DNA from: Dethiosulfovibrio sp.
Lineage (GTDB): Bacteria; Synergistota; Synergistia; Synergistales; Dethiosulfovibrionaceae
Assembly (NCBI GenBank): GCA_028709985.1
Contig: JAQUTB010000025.1
Location: forward strand, 1-11,839
Length of the DNA: 11,839 nt
Reading direction: 5' to 3'
A program made the translations under genes and the position numbers. Below the pieces are notes generated by a model. The model searched no databases. It saw nothing but the letters and a program-made list of their open reading frames with translations, and was not told where the DNA came from. Every line of letters begins with the position of its first letter. The first letter of the stretch is position 1. Positions 6,541-11,839 of this stretch are shown piece after piece.

Positions 6541-6585
6541 CTAGGAGAAATAGTCTGACAGGACCTCGGGATCGAACTTTATCAT
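6541..6585 (-). pseudogene. larE: Apparent original 5' end of larE, closed by an in-frame amber codon
   Basis: An ATG at 6585 overlaps the larB stop as ATGA, the classical coupling arrangement. It encodes MIKFDPEVLSDYFS and then meets TAG at 6541-6543. Reading on in the same frame gives ELSSRISR and then the annotated ATG 6516 (MGSVAVSF). The join looks like the ordinary amphipathic N-terminal helix of LarE. The reading is that a sense codon became TAG; alternatives are a sequencing or assembly error, readthrough, or a coupled leader peptide followed by internal restart. TAG is used as the normal stop by several neighbouring genes, so it is not generally recoded here. Confidence 0.6.
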
Positions 6586-7337
6586 ACGCTCTGTCTCGCG
6601 ATCATTCCAGCGGTGTAGCCCGCCCCTAGACCGTTATCTATGTTGACCACGGTGACTCCCGTAGCACAGGAGTTTATCATGGTCAACAGGGCGGACAGAC
6701 CTCCAAAATTTGCCCCATATCCAACGCTGGTGGGGACAGCTATGACAGGACAGCTTACGAGCCCAGCGACGACCCCTGGCAGTGCTCCCTCCATGCCAGC
6801 TACAGCCACTATGACCTTCGACTCCATAAGCTGTTCGGCGTGAGCCAGCAATCTATGGATACCGGCGATGCCAACGTCATATATGCGCCTCACATCGCAC
6901 CCCATGTAGTGAGCTGTTAGAGCAGCCTCCTCCGCAACCGGAACGTCGCTACTCCCGGCCGCTACGACCGTCACACCGCTTATACGTCTATCATGAGAAC
7001 TCGGACCTACCACAGCGGCGAGACGGGCTCTTTCGTGATATTCAATTCCGGGGAAGGATTCGATCAGTATCTTCATCTGATCGTCCCTCACCCTGGAGAA
7101 CAGGAAAGTCCCGTCCCTGTCTGAAAGGGCCTCAGCTATGGACCTTAGCTGATCCTCGCTTTTTCCGGGACAGTAGATTATCTCGGCAAATCCCCTGCGT
7201 ATCGCCCTGTTATGGTCCAATTTCACCTCGCCTAAGTCCTGAAAGGGCTCCAGGTTCATCCTGTTAACAAAGGCCTCCGGGGATATATTCCCCCCCTTTA
7301 GCTCAAAGGCGAGGGCAAGGAGTTCTTCTCTATCCAC
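6582..7337 (-). CDS. larB: LarB, pyridinium-3,5-biscarboxylic acid mononucleotide synthase
   Basis: LarB carboxylates nicotinic acid adenine dinucleotide and hydrolyses its phosphoanhydride to give the precursor that LarE sulfurates. The 251-residue protein has the family's N-terminal helical part (1-45), then AEIIYCPGKS (51-60). The PurE-like domain contains VVAAGSSDVPVAEEAALTA (124-142), RIYDVGIAGIHRLL (151-164), GMEGALPGVVAGL (181-193), PTSVGYGANFGG (202-213) and the C-terminal NSCATGVTVVNIDNG (222-236) with the conserved Cys224. It starts with GTG, with GAGGAGG 7 nt upstream. It lies downstream of rpsD across a hairpin and overlaps the start of larE by ATGA. larC and larA are not in the window. 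Confidence 0.95.
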   Translation of the reverse strand: MDREELLALAFELKGGNISPEAFVNRMNLEPFQDLGEVKLDHNRAIRRGFAEIIYCPGKSEDQLRSIAEALSDRDGTFLFSRVRDDQMKILIESFPGIEYHERARLAAVVGPSSHDRRISGVTVVAAGSSDVPVAEEAALTAHYMGCDVRRIYDVGIAGIHRLLAHAEQLMESKVIVAVAGMEGALPGVVAGLVSCPVIAVPTSVGYGANFGGLSALLTMINSCATGVTVVNIDNGLGAGYTAGMIARQSV

Positions 7338-7360
7338 GCAAATTCCTCCTCACTTTATAC

Positions 7361-7393
7361 CGAGAAAGCCCGTCCAGAGGACGGGCTTTCTCG
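7361..7393 (-). terminator. Long perfect hairpin between rpsD and larB
   Basis: The arms 7361-7375 and 7379-7393 pair perfectly over 15 bp with a 3-nt loop, 14 nt after the rpsD stop. T residues occur inside the closing arm, but no T-tract follows on either strand. It may terminate partially, lowering larB/larE expression relative to rpsD, or stabilise the 3' end of the rpsD message. Confidence 0.6.
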
Positions 7394-7406
7394 CGAACGA
7401 AAGATA

Positions 7407-8027
7407 TTACCTTGAGTAGAACTCGACGACGATCTGCTCGTCAGCGATGGTGGGTATCTCCTGTCTTTCGGGAAGACGTTCGACCTTTCCGACCATCCCG
7501 TTCAGGGACAACCAAGCGGGCTTGGAAACGGCAGAGGCGATCTCGGCGTTCTCCTTGAGGACCTTCATGTCCCTGCTTCCCTCGGCCACGGCGATAACGT
7601 CGCCGGGCTTCACAAGAGCGCTGGGGATGTCGACCTTCCTGTCGTTGACTATGAAGTGACCGTGGCAGACCAACTGCCTGGCCTGAGGCCTGGTGGAGCA
7701 GAGGCCCAGGCGATACACCACATTGTCAAGCCTGGACTCAAGGAGCACAAGCATGTTGTGTCCTGTTACGCCGGACTGCTTCTTCGCCTTAGCGAAAGCG
7801 GCGAGAAGCTGCTTCTCGCTGACTCCGTAGGCAAAACGAATCTTCTGCTTCTCAAGCAACTGCTGACCGTAGATGGACACCTTGGCGGGACGTTTGGCGT
7901 TCTTTCCCGCAGCGGCGCTCCTCTTGGCCAGAAGCTTATCATACTTGCTGTTCCCAAAAACGTTGACACCAAAACGACGTACCATTTTGCCCTTAGGGGC
8001 GTTCTTTCTGTTCGTGTTCTTTGACAT
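7407..8027 (-). CDS. rpsD: 30S ribosomal protein S4, zinc-free form
   Basis: S4 is a primary 16S rRNA-binding protein that nucleates 30S assembly and often represses its own translation. The 206 residues include the N-terminal S4 domain with YGQQLLEKQKIRFAYGVSEKQ (about 53-73) and the S4 RNA-binding domain LESRLDNVVYRLGL...ARQLVCHGHFIVND (96-129), followed by the PGDVIAV strand (141-147). It ends VVEFYSR, as in typical S4. The N-terminus lacks the four zinc-binding Cys, so this is the C-minus type. AAGGAGA lies 8 nt before ATG 8027. The gene stands alone, away from the usual alpha operon partners (rpsM, rpsK, rpoA, rplQ), as in B. subtilis. It appears to lead into larB and larE. Confidence 0.96.
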   Translation of the reverse strand: MSKNTNRKNAPKGKMVRRFGVNVFGNSKYDKLLAKRSAAAGKNAKRPAKVSIYGQQLLEKQKIRFAYGVSEKQLLAAFAKAKKQSGVTGHNMLVLLESRLDNVVYRLGLCSTRPQARQLVCHGHFIVNDRKVDIPSALVKPGDVIAVAEGSRDMKVLKENAEIASAVSKPAWLSLNGMVGKVERLPERQEIPTIADEQIVVEFYSR

Positions 8028-8094
8028 ACCGAGCTCTCCTTAAGTATATTGGATTGCGTGACGGCACTGTCCAGCAGCCTGATGCATACCGGCA

Positions 8095-8123
8095 AACTTA
8101 AGCGATTTAGGGACTTTTGTCAA
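8095..8123 (-). promoter_or_regulatory. rpsD: Candidate promoter of rpsD
   Basis: On the minus strand a perfect TTGACA (-35, 8123-8118) is followed after exactly 17 nt by TAAGTT (8100-8095), a poor but correctly placed -10. The -35 overlaps the TGA of the upstream 219-residue gene. A leader of about 60 nt would precede rpsD, long enough for the translational autoregulation known for S4. Confidence 0.45.
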
Positions 8124-8779
8124 GAGGCATCCCCAAAAAACACCGTAGAGTTCCCTTTTTCGGACCATTTTATGACCGCCACCAAGGGTAGCCTTATCTG
8201 GCTTTGCCTGGTGATCGGCAAAAGAGCCTCTCCGGCCTTTCTCATCATGAAGAACTGGTCAGAGACAGGGTCAGCGCTGTTGAACGACGTCTTGACAGAA
8301 TCGATATCAAGGGAGGCCAAGGACGACTGGGACAACAGAGGAAGCCACATGTTTTTGTCGTCTTCGACCATAATGGCCGCGAGGTCATCGGTCCAGGACG
8401 AAGCTGGCTTGAGCTCCAAGCTCCACGAGGAGGGGGAGTTGAGGTTTACCTCTCCGTCGTCGCCAAGGGAGAGAATTTTGAGCGAGACAGCTCTCTCCAG
8501 GACAGAGACAATCTCGTCATCTTGGGTCGCTTGAAAAGCCCCCTTCAGATCGAACAGAGAAAGAGGCTTATCCTTAAGCTCCATAAGACGGGCTGCGACC
8601 GCTACCGCCCAAGTAGAGGGATCCAGCCGACCAAGGGGACAGGCAGAGAGAACTCCCTCTACGAAAGCTGATATAGAGACCTCATCCGAATTAGGAGGAG
8701 GATCTATTATCGGAAGCACGTCCCTGACCTGATCTCCGTCTATTAGGTAGTTACGCAGACTGGGTCTTTTCCTTGCCAT
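8120..8779 (-). CDS. Hypothetical protein overlapping parA, possible ParA partner
   Basis: I do not recognise this 219-residue soluble protein. It begins with a short basic tail (ARKRPSLR, 2-9), then a Pro-rich linker (about 23-30). A helical region (about 33-103) ends in VLERAVSLKILSLGDDGEVNL (93-113), which could be the recognition helix and wing of a winged helix. The C-terminal half (about 115-219) is mixed and ends in a strand-rich tail (LPLVAVIKW, STVFFGD). The ATG at 8779 lies 29 nt inside parA, with AGGGA a few nt upstream; an ATG at 8836 would overlap parA far more. The overlap suggests coupled translation. A basic N-terminus is how ParB-type proteins stimulate ParA ATPases, so an adaptor role is a reasonable but unproven idea. 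Confidence 0.55.
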   Translation of the reverse strand: MARKRPSLRNYLIDGDQVRDVLPIIDPPPNSDEVSISAFVEGVLSACPLGRLDPSTWAVAVAARLMELKDKPLSLFDLKGAFQATQDDEIVSVLERAVSLKILSLGDDGEVNLNSPSSWSLELKPASSWTDDLAAIMVEDDKNMWLPLLSQSSLASLDIDSVKTSFNSADPVSDQFFMMRKAGEALLPITRQSQIRLPLVAVIKWSEKGNSTVFFGDAS

Positions 8780-9539
8780 AACGTCCCTGCCTTTCCTCAA
8801 ACTCCTCCGCCAGAAGGCGGTAATCCTTAGCCCCATTACAGTTTTTGTCGTAGCTCAAAACCGACATCCCGGCTCCACTGGCCTCGACGATACTGACGTT
8901 CTGTCTGACGTAACGCCGGAATAGAACGTCCCCATAATAGGAGGCCACCTCCCTTTGGACGTCTCTGTTTATGACGACCTTGGGGTTATGGCGAGTCAGG
9001 ACCACGCCCCCAACGGCGAGGTCCTTGTTTAACCTTTTTTTGAACAATTTTACGGTCGAATCGAGAAGCCTCACCCCGGCAAGGCTGTAGAACTCGCTCT
9101 CCAGTGGGACCATAATCTCGTCGGCCGCAGCAAGTACGTTTCTGGTGAAAAGGCCAAGCTGCGGAGGGCTATCGCAGAAGATATAGTCATAGCTGTCCTC
9201 ATCGACCCCATCGAGGGCCGCCTTCAACAGACTGTCCCTTCCTGGTTCCCTCTCGAGCTGTAGCTCAGCTACGGCCAGGTCGAGACTACTGGGAATTACG
9301 TCGACCCCTTCCCGCCTCACAGCCAGGTCCTGCAAAGAAGAATCTCCCACCAAAAAATCGTAGACGTATGGCTCCCCCTCATCGACCGTTATCCCCCACC
9401 CCGAGGACAGGTTGCTCTGAGGATCCAGGTCGAGCACCGCGACCCTCCTGCCCAAAGAGGCCAGAGCCGCTGCGAGGTTTTGACACATGGTGGTCTTTCC
9501 GACCCCGCCTTTTAGGTTACAAAAGCCGACGATCTTCAT
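8751..9539 (-). CDS. ParA/Soj-family ATPase
   Basis: The 262-residue protein is a deviant Walker ATPase that would position chromosome, plasmid or protein cargo. KGGVGKTT (10-17) is the deviant Walker A with both signature Lys residues. LDLDPQSNLS (36-45) is the switch region and YIFCDSPPQLG (119-129) the Walker B block. VPLESEFYSLAGVRLL (144-159) and the C-terminal VRQNVSIVEASGAGMSVLSYD (211-231) complete the ParA/Soj pattern. Length is typical of Soj. The ATG at 9539 has a GGGGGAT Shine-Dalgarno. No ParB is next to it; instead it lies between an LmeA-like exported protein and an overlapping unknown gene. I give no gene symbol because it may be an orphan ParA with another cargo. Confidence 0.9.
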   Translation of the reverse strand: MKIVGFCNLKGGVGKTTMCQNLAAALASLGRRVAVLDLDPQSNLSSGWGITVDEGEPYVYDFLVGDSSLQDLAVRREGVDVIPSSLDLAVAELQLEREPGRDSLLKAALDGVDEDSYDYIFCDSPPQLGLFTRNVLAAADEIMVPLESEFYSLAGVRLLDSTVKLFKKRLNKDLAVGGVVLTRHNPKVVINRDVQREVASYYGDVLFRRYVRQNVSIVEASGAGMSVLSYDKNCNGAKDYRLLAEEFEERQGRYGKEKTQSA

Positions 9540-9548
9540 ATGATCCCC

Positions 9549-10328
9549 CTATCTGGACCGATACGCAAAGGAAATTCCGTCGAACGATCCTGGAAGAACC
9601 CTGGTAGCCAGCCTCATTCGGCCCATCTCCAGCTCCAGCGTCTGGAGCTGAACCGGGAACAGAAAACCCTTCATGTCAACTATGGGCTGAACGTCCCTCA
9701 GAGCCTTCTCCACCACCGAGGACTGGTCGTCGTTGTTCACCCTGAACACATATCTGTCGAGCCATATCTCGGACCTCTCTCTTAGGACCAATTTGCCATC
9801 AAGCTCCACTTTGAGAGAGAGGCTAGGATTTTTGATGTCGTAGTATCCCAAAGCGGACAACCCTCCTGGGACAAACTTGACCGATATAGAGCTCCACCTC
9901 CCGTCGTCGTCCTCCATGGTAAGACCCCTCAGAAAACCGTTTATGTCCGAGTCGGTCATGGTGGCGTCGAAATATCCCACGACGACATCTTTGATCTCCA
10001 GAGGCCCTTCGTCCGTCCAGCTCTCGAGAGGGCCAAAATCGTTGAAGACAGTCTCCACCGACAGGAAGTCGACCCTTAGTCCATCCAGACGAGGCCCCTT
10101 AGCCTCAAAATACAGATGTCGGACCTTTCCGTCGGACCCCACAGGGGCGTCGATTATCATCCTGGCCTCCTCAGGCTGGGTGTTCTTCAAGAGCCAGCTG
10201 AACAAGCGAGTCTCGGGACCGGTGACCGAAACCTTCCCCACGAAGGATCTTTCCTCTCCGTAGGCACCTATAGGCAAGAGGCAACAACAAGCTATGAGGA
10301 TAAAAAGACAAAAACCCTTCCTCCTCAA
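9549..10328 (-). CDS. Exported LmeA/DUF2993-like lipid-binding protein
   Basis: Counted from the TTG at 10328 (259 residues), residues 2-24 form a signal peptide: RRKGFC, a hydrophobic core, then cleavage after AYG (22-24). The rest is a repetitive strand pattern typical of DUF2993/LmeA proteins. DGLRVDFLSVETVFNDFGPL (about 82-101) is followed by a DATMTDSDINGFL segment (about 120-132), alternating strands, and a C-terminal PVQLQTLELEMGRMRLATRV (about 227-246). The family includes periplasmic phospholipid-binding proteins involved in envelope glycolipid maturation. TTG is preferred because AAGGGGG lies 8 nt upstream; the ATG at 10355 adds nine residues and has no Shine-Dalgarno. parA begins 9 nt after it, so the two are likely cotranscribed. 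The family assignment is by pattern only. Confidence 0.55.
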   Translation of the reverse strand: MRRKGFCLFILIACCCLLPIGAYGEERSFVGKVSVTGPETRLFSWLLKNTQPEEARMIIDAPVGSDGKVRHLYFEAKGPRLDGLRVDFLSVETVFNDFGPLESWTDEGPLEIKDVVVGYFDATMTDSDINGFLRGLTMEDDDGRWSSISVKFVPGGLSALGYYDIKNPSLSLKVELDGKLVLRERSEIWLDRYVFRVNNDDQSSVVEKALRDVQPIVDMKGFLFPVQLQTLELEMGRMRLATRVLPGSFDGISFAYRSR

Positions 10329-10361
10329 AATAAGAACCCCCTTTTCACTGTCCATGGGGAT

Positions 10362-10367
10362 ATTCTA
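10362..10367 (-). promoter_or_regulatory. Weak candidate -10 box for the DUF2993-like/parA unit
   Basis: TAGAAT on the minus strand, five of six to consensus, lies just after the upstream terminator. A start near 10355 would give a short leader carrying the AAGGGGG site for the TTG start. No convincing -35 is seen. Confidence 0.3.
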
Positions 10368-10390
10368 CTACGAAAGGAGCCCGAATAGAA

Positions 10391-10423
10391 CAAAAAAAAA
10401 GATAGGGGGAGACCCCCCTATCT
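10391..10423 (-). terminator. Strong intrinsic terminator after the permease/anchored-protein genes
   Basis: The arms 10400-10409 and 10414-10423 pair over 10 bp, with five consecutive G-C pairs next to the 4-nt loop. On the minus strand the stem runs into nine T (A at 10392-10400). The stop codon of the preceding gene (10422-10424) overlaps the stem. It separates the transporter unit from the DUF2993-like/parA unit. Confidence 0.9.
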
Positions 10424-10814
10424 ATTTCTTTACCGGATAACTCCATCCCGGAAGCTTGTCCTGCAAAAGTGGGACTAGGCTGATGACCCTTCCCTTCAGC
10501 TCCTTGTTGGAAAAGGAGACCTTATGGGTTTTAATCACCTTGTCCTCATCGTCCAGCTCCTCAACCACGATTACGTGTTTTCGACCTGGAACAGTGACAA
10601 CTCCTCTATCTCCCTCCACTAAGAAAAGGGGCTCTCCGATGCCATCCACCGAGACCAGGACTGCCTCGAAAGGCTGTAGCACCTTTCCATCGTGATCGAA
10701 AGGAACGTTGTCCAAGAAGAGGTCGTTGGCCTTGCCCTCGTTGTAGCAGAAGATCCCTATCGCCACCAGGGCAAGAACTATGACCACGTTGACGAATATC
10801 TGTCTGGGTCTCAT
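10422..10814 (-). CDS. Small membrane-anchored protein downstream of ABC permease
   Basis: I do not recognise a family with confidence. The 130-residue protein has a short basic start (RPRQ), one transmembrane segment (about 7-24), then a mostly strand-forming domain outside the membrane (about 33-130). That domain has PFEAVLVSVDG (48-58), LFLVEGDRGVVTVPGRKHVIVVEELDD (63-89) and a C-terminal VISLVPLLQDKLPGW (110-124). Positive residues at the start predict an outward-facing domain. ATG 10814 has an AGGTGG site 7 nt upstream. It follows the permease after 11 nt, so it is probably an accessory part of the same transporter operon, which ends here at a strong terminator. Confidence 0.75.
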   Translation of the reverse strand: MRPRQIFVNVVIVLALVAIGIFCYNEGKANDLFLDNVPFDHDGKVLQPFEAVLVSVDGIGEPLFLVEGDRGVVTVPGRKHVIVVEELDDEDKVIKTHKVSFSNKELKGRVISLVPLLQDKLPGWSYPVKK

Positions 10815-10825
10815 ACCATCACCAC

Positions 10826-11839
10826 CTATTCCTCTGCCCCTCTGAGGCCTCTACGAGCCCTCTCGTTGTCCTTCTGACGTCTCCAGGCGTGGAGGACCAA
10901 GGCCAATGAGATTATGCCGTATGAGACGAACACCCTGAAGTACTCTCCAAGCTGGGCCTCTCCTATGAGATACTTACCCGCCATGGGAGAGACGACGAAC
11001 ATGAGATGGAACAGCACGACGCCCAGAAATACGTTGAAGATAGAGGCTTTGGTGACGCTGGCCCCCCCGACCAGGAGCGATGCTATGGCGAACATCCCTG
11101 CCTGTTCGTGGCTGTTGTAGGTGTTCATTGTCCCGATGTTCTGCAGGAATATTATCTGACCGTAACAGGCAAGGACGGTTGAGATCACTATGGAGATAAG
11201 CCTGGTCCTCTCAACAGGAATACCGGCGGCCTTTGCGACGTCCATGTCCTGACCGACGGCCCTCATGTCCTGGCCAAGTTTTGTCCTGCGAAACCACACC
11301 ACGAAAAAGCAGAAGAGGGCAATTACGATAAATGTCGCGAGAGGGATGTCGATCCCACCTATGGAGACCGGGATCAAGCTATCCAAGCACTTCCTTATGC
11401 CCTCGAGGTTTGTCACGTTCCTTATTCCATACCCTCTAGAGAGAACCATGTTGGGGTTGGTCACAGGGACGACGCTTCCAAAACCGTACAACACTATGAG
11501 CTGATAGACCCCGTTCATGAAAAATCCAAGTATGAACGAAGTGACCATCTCCCGTCCTTTGGCCTTGTTCAGGACCACGCCGCAGAGCCATCCTAAGAGC
11601 ATGGCCAGAGGGGTGGATATGATGGCGGCCAGAACCATACCGTTGACCCCAACCACGTTCCAGTCACTCACGAATATGAGCCCTATCTGACCGGCCATAG
11701 CCCCCAGGACCATCCCAAAGTTCAGCCCCATTCCCGCCATTATAGGTATCAGGAGGGAGAGGACCAAAAACGAGTTTCTGGAGAGACTGACCAGCATCTC
11801 CTGTATCAGATAGCTGCCGGAGAACTGTGAGATTGGAAT
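10826..11839 (-). CDS. ABC transporter permease, RbsC/BPD_transp_2 family (5' end outside window)
   Basis: This is an inner-membrane permease of the branched-chain/sugar/nucleoside ABC importer type. Visible segments include GLNFGMVLGAMAGQIGLI (residues 24-41 counted from ATG 11797), many further hydrophobic helices, and the cytoplasmic coupling loop MRAVGQDMDVAKAAGI, which matches the G-x-N-x2-A-A-x2-G-I pattern of RbsC-like permeases. SLLVGGASVTKASI and the following helix fit the conserved second half. The frame stays open past ATG 11797 to the window edge, adding 14 codons that read as protein (FSGSYLIQE). In addition, GGAG directly abuts that ATG, so the true start lies beyond 11839. The substrate is not evident. 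The ATPase and binding protein are presumably upstream, outside the window. Confidence 0.88.
   Translation of the reverse strand: MPISQFSGSYLIQEMLVSLSRNSFLVLSLLIPIMAGMGLNFGMVLGAMAGQIGLIFVSDWNVVGVNGMVLAAIISTPLAMLLGWLCGVVLNKAKGREMVTSFILGFFMNGVYQLIVLYGFGSVVPVTNPNMVLSRGYGIRNVTNLEGIRKCLDSLIPVSIGGIDIPLATFIVIALFCFFVVWFRRTKLGQDMRAVGQDMDVAKAAGIPVERTRLISIVISTVLACYGQIIFLQNIGTMNTYNSHEQAGMFAIASLLVGGASVTKASIFNVFLGVVLFHLMFVVSPMAGKYLIGEAQLGEYFRVFVSYGIISLALVLHAWRRQKDNERARRGLRGAEE

Noticed and set aside
6541..6585. General recoding of TAG as an amino acid in this genome
   Set aside because: Several confident genes here (gpmA, larE itself, the CheX-like gene, the permease and others) end in TAG at the expected length, so TAG works as a normal stop.
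7353..7358. TATAAA before larB as a promoter
   Set aside because: It would start the message within the GAGGAGG site and has no -35, as that position falls in the hairpin.
8043..8048. TATACT just before the rpsD Shine-Dalgarno as a -10 box
   Set aside because: Transcription from it would begin inside the ribosome binding site, and no -35 lies at a proper distance. The TTGACA farther upstream is more plausible.
10290..10330. Lipobox (LIAC) in the DUF2993-like protein
   Set aside because: The Cys falls within the hydrophobic core, followed by more Cys and hydrophobic residues. Cleavage after AYG by signal peptidase I fits better, though lipidation is not excluded.
11795..11797. ATG 11797 as the start of the ABC permease
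   Set aside because: The same frame is open to the window edge with protein-like codons, and the GGAG directly abuts this ATG with no spacing. The gene is treated as partial.

Overview
The window reads as ordinary chromosomal sequence from a Gram-negative, peptide- or amino-acid-using anaerobe, most likely a member of Synergistota in the Dethiosulfovibrio/Aminobacterium direction. That placement is inference. It rests on gene content (an LpxL-type acyltransferase, a DAACS carboxylate/amino-acid symporter, LarB/LarE, BPG-dependent phosphoglycerate mutase, CheX), moderately high GC, and frequent AGG, AGA, ATA and CTA codons. I saw no insertion sequence, phage gene, tRNA, rRNA or CRISPR array, and no block with clearly foreign composition.

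Almost everything is on the minus strand, so transcription runs from right to left. At the right edge is a sugar/nucleoside-type ABC permease whose 5' end lies outside the window, followed by a small membrane-anchored protein and a strong intrinsic terminator (10391-10423). Next come an exported LmeA/DUF2993-like protein, a ParA ATPase and an unrecognised 219-residue protein that overlaps parA. Then rpsD (ribosomal protein S4, with its own candidate promoter), a long hairpin, larB and larE. larB and larE make the nickel-pincer nucleotide cofactor of LarA-type enzymes. After that come gpmA and an exported lytic-transglycosylase-like protein.

Left of a plus-strand universal stress protein gene (3541-4347) is a tight minus-strand cluster: LpxL-like acyltransferase, RuvC/YqgF-like RNase H-fold protein, CheX-like protein. 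It ends in a terminator. A CLC chloride channel/transporter gene begins directly after that terminator. The left edge holds the last 22 codons of a plus-strand DAACS symporter, convergent with clc across a perfect 21-bp bidirectional terminator hairpin.

The most notable observations are: (1) larE seems to carry an in-frame TAG at codon 15, between an ATGA-coupled start overlapping larB and the conserved PP-loop body; (2) the SLT-like exported protein has Arg where lytic transglycosylases have their catalytic Glu; (3) clc has a complete terminator 12 nt before its start codon, so its transcript must pass it; (4) ParA is paired not with a recognisable ParB but with an unknown overlapping gene and a periplasmic lipid-binding-like protein. 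Several starts were moved from the first ATG to a Shine-Dalgarno-supported codon; the alternatives are given in each entry.
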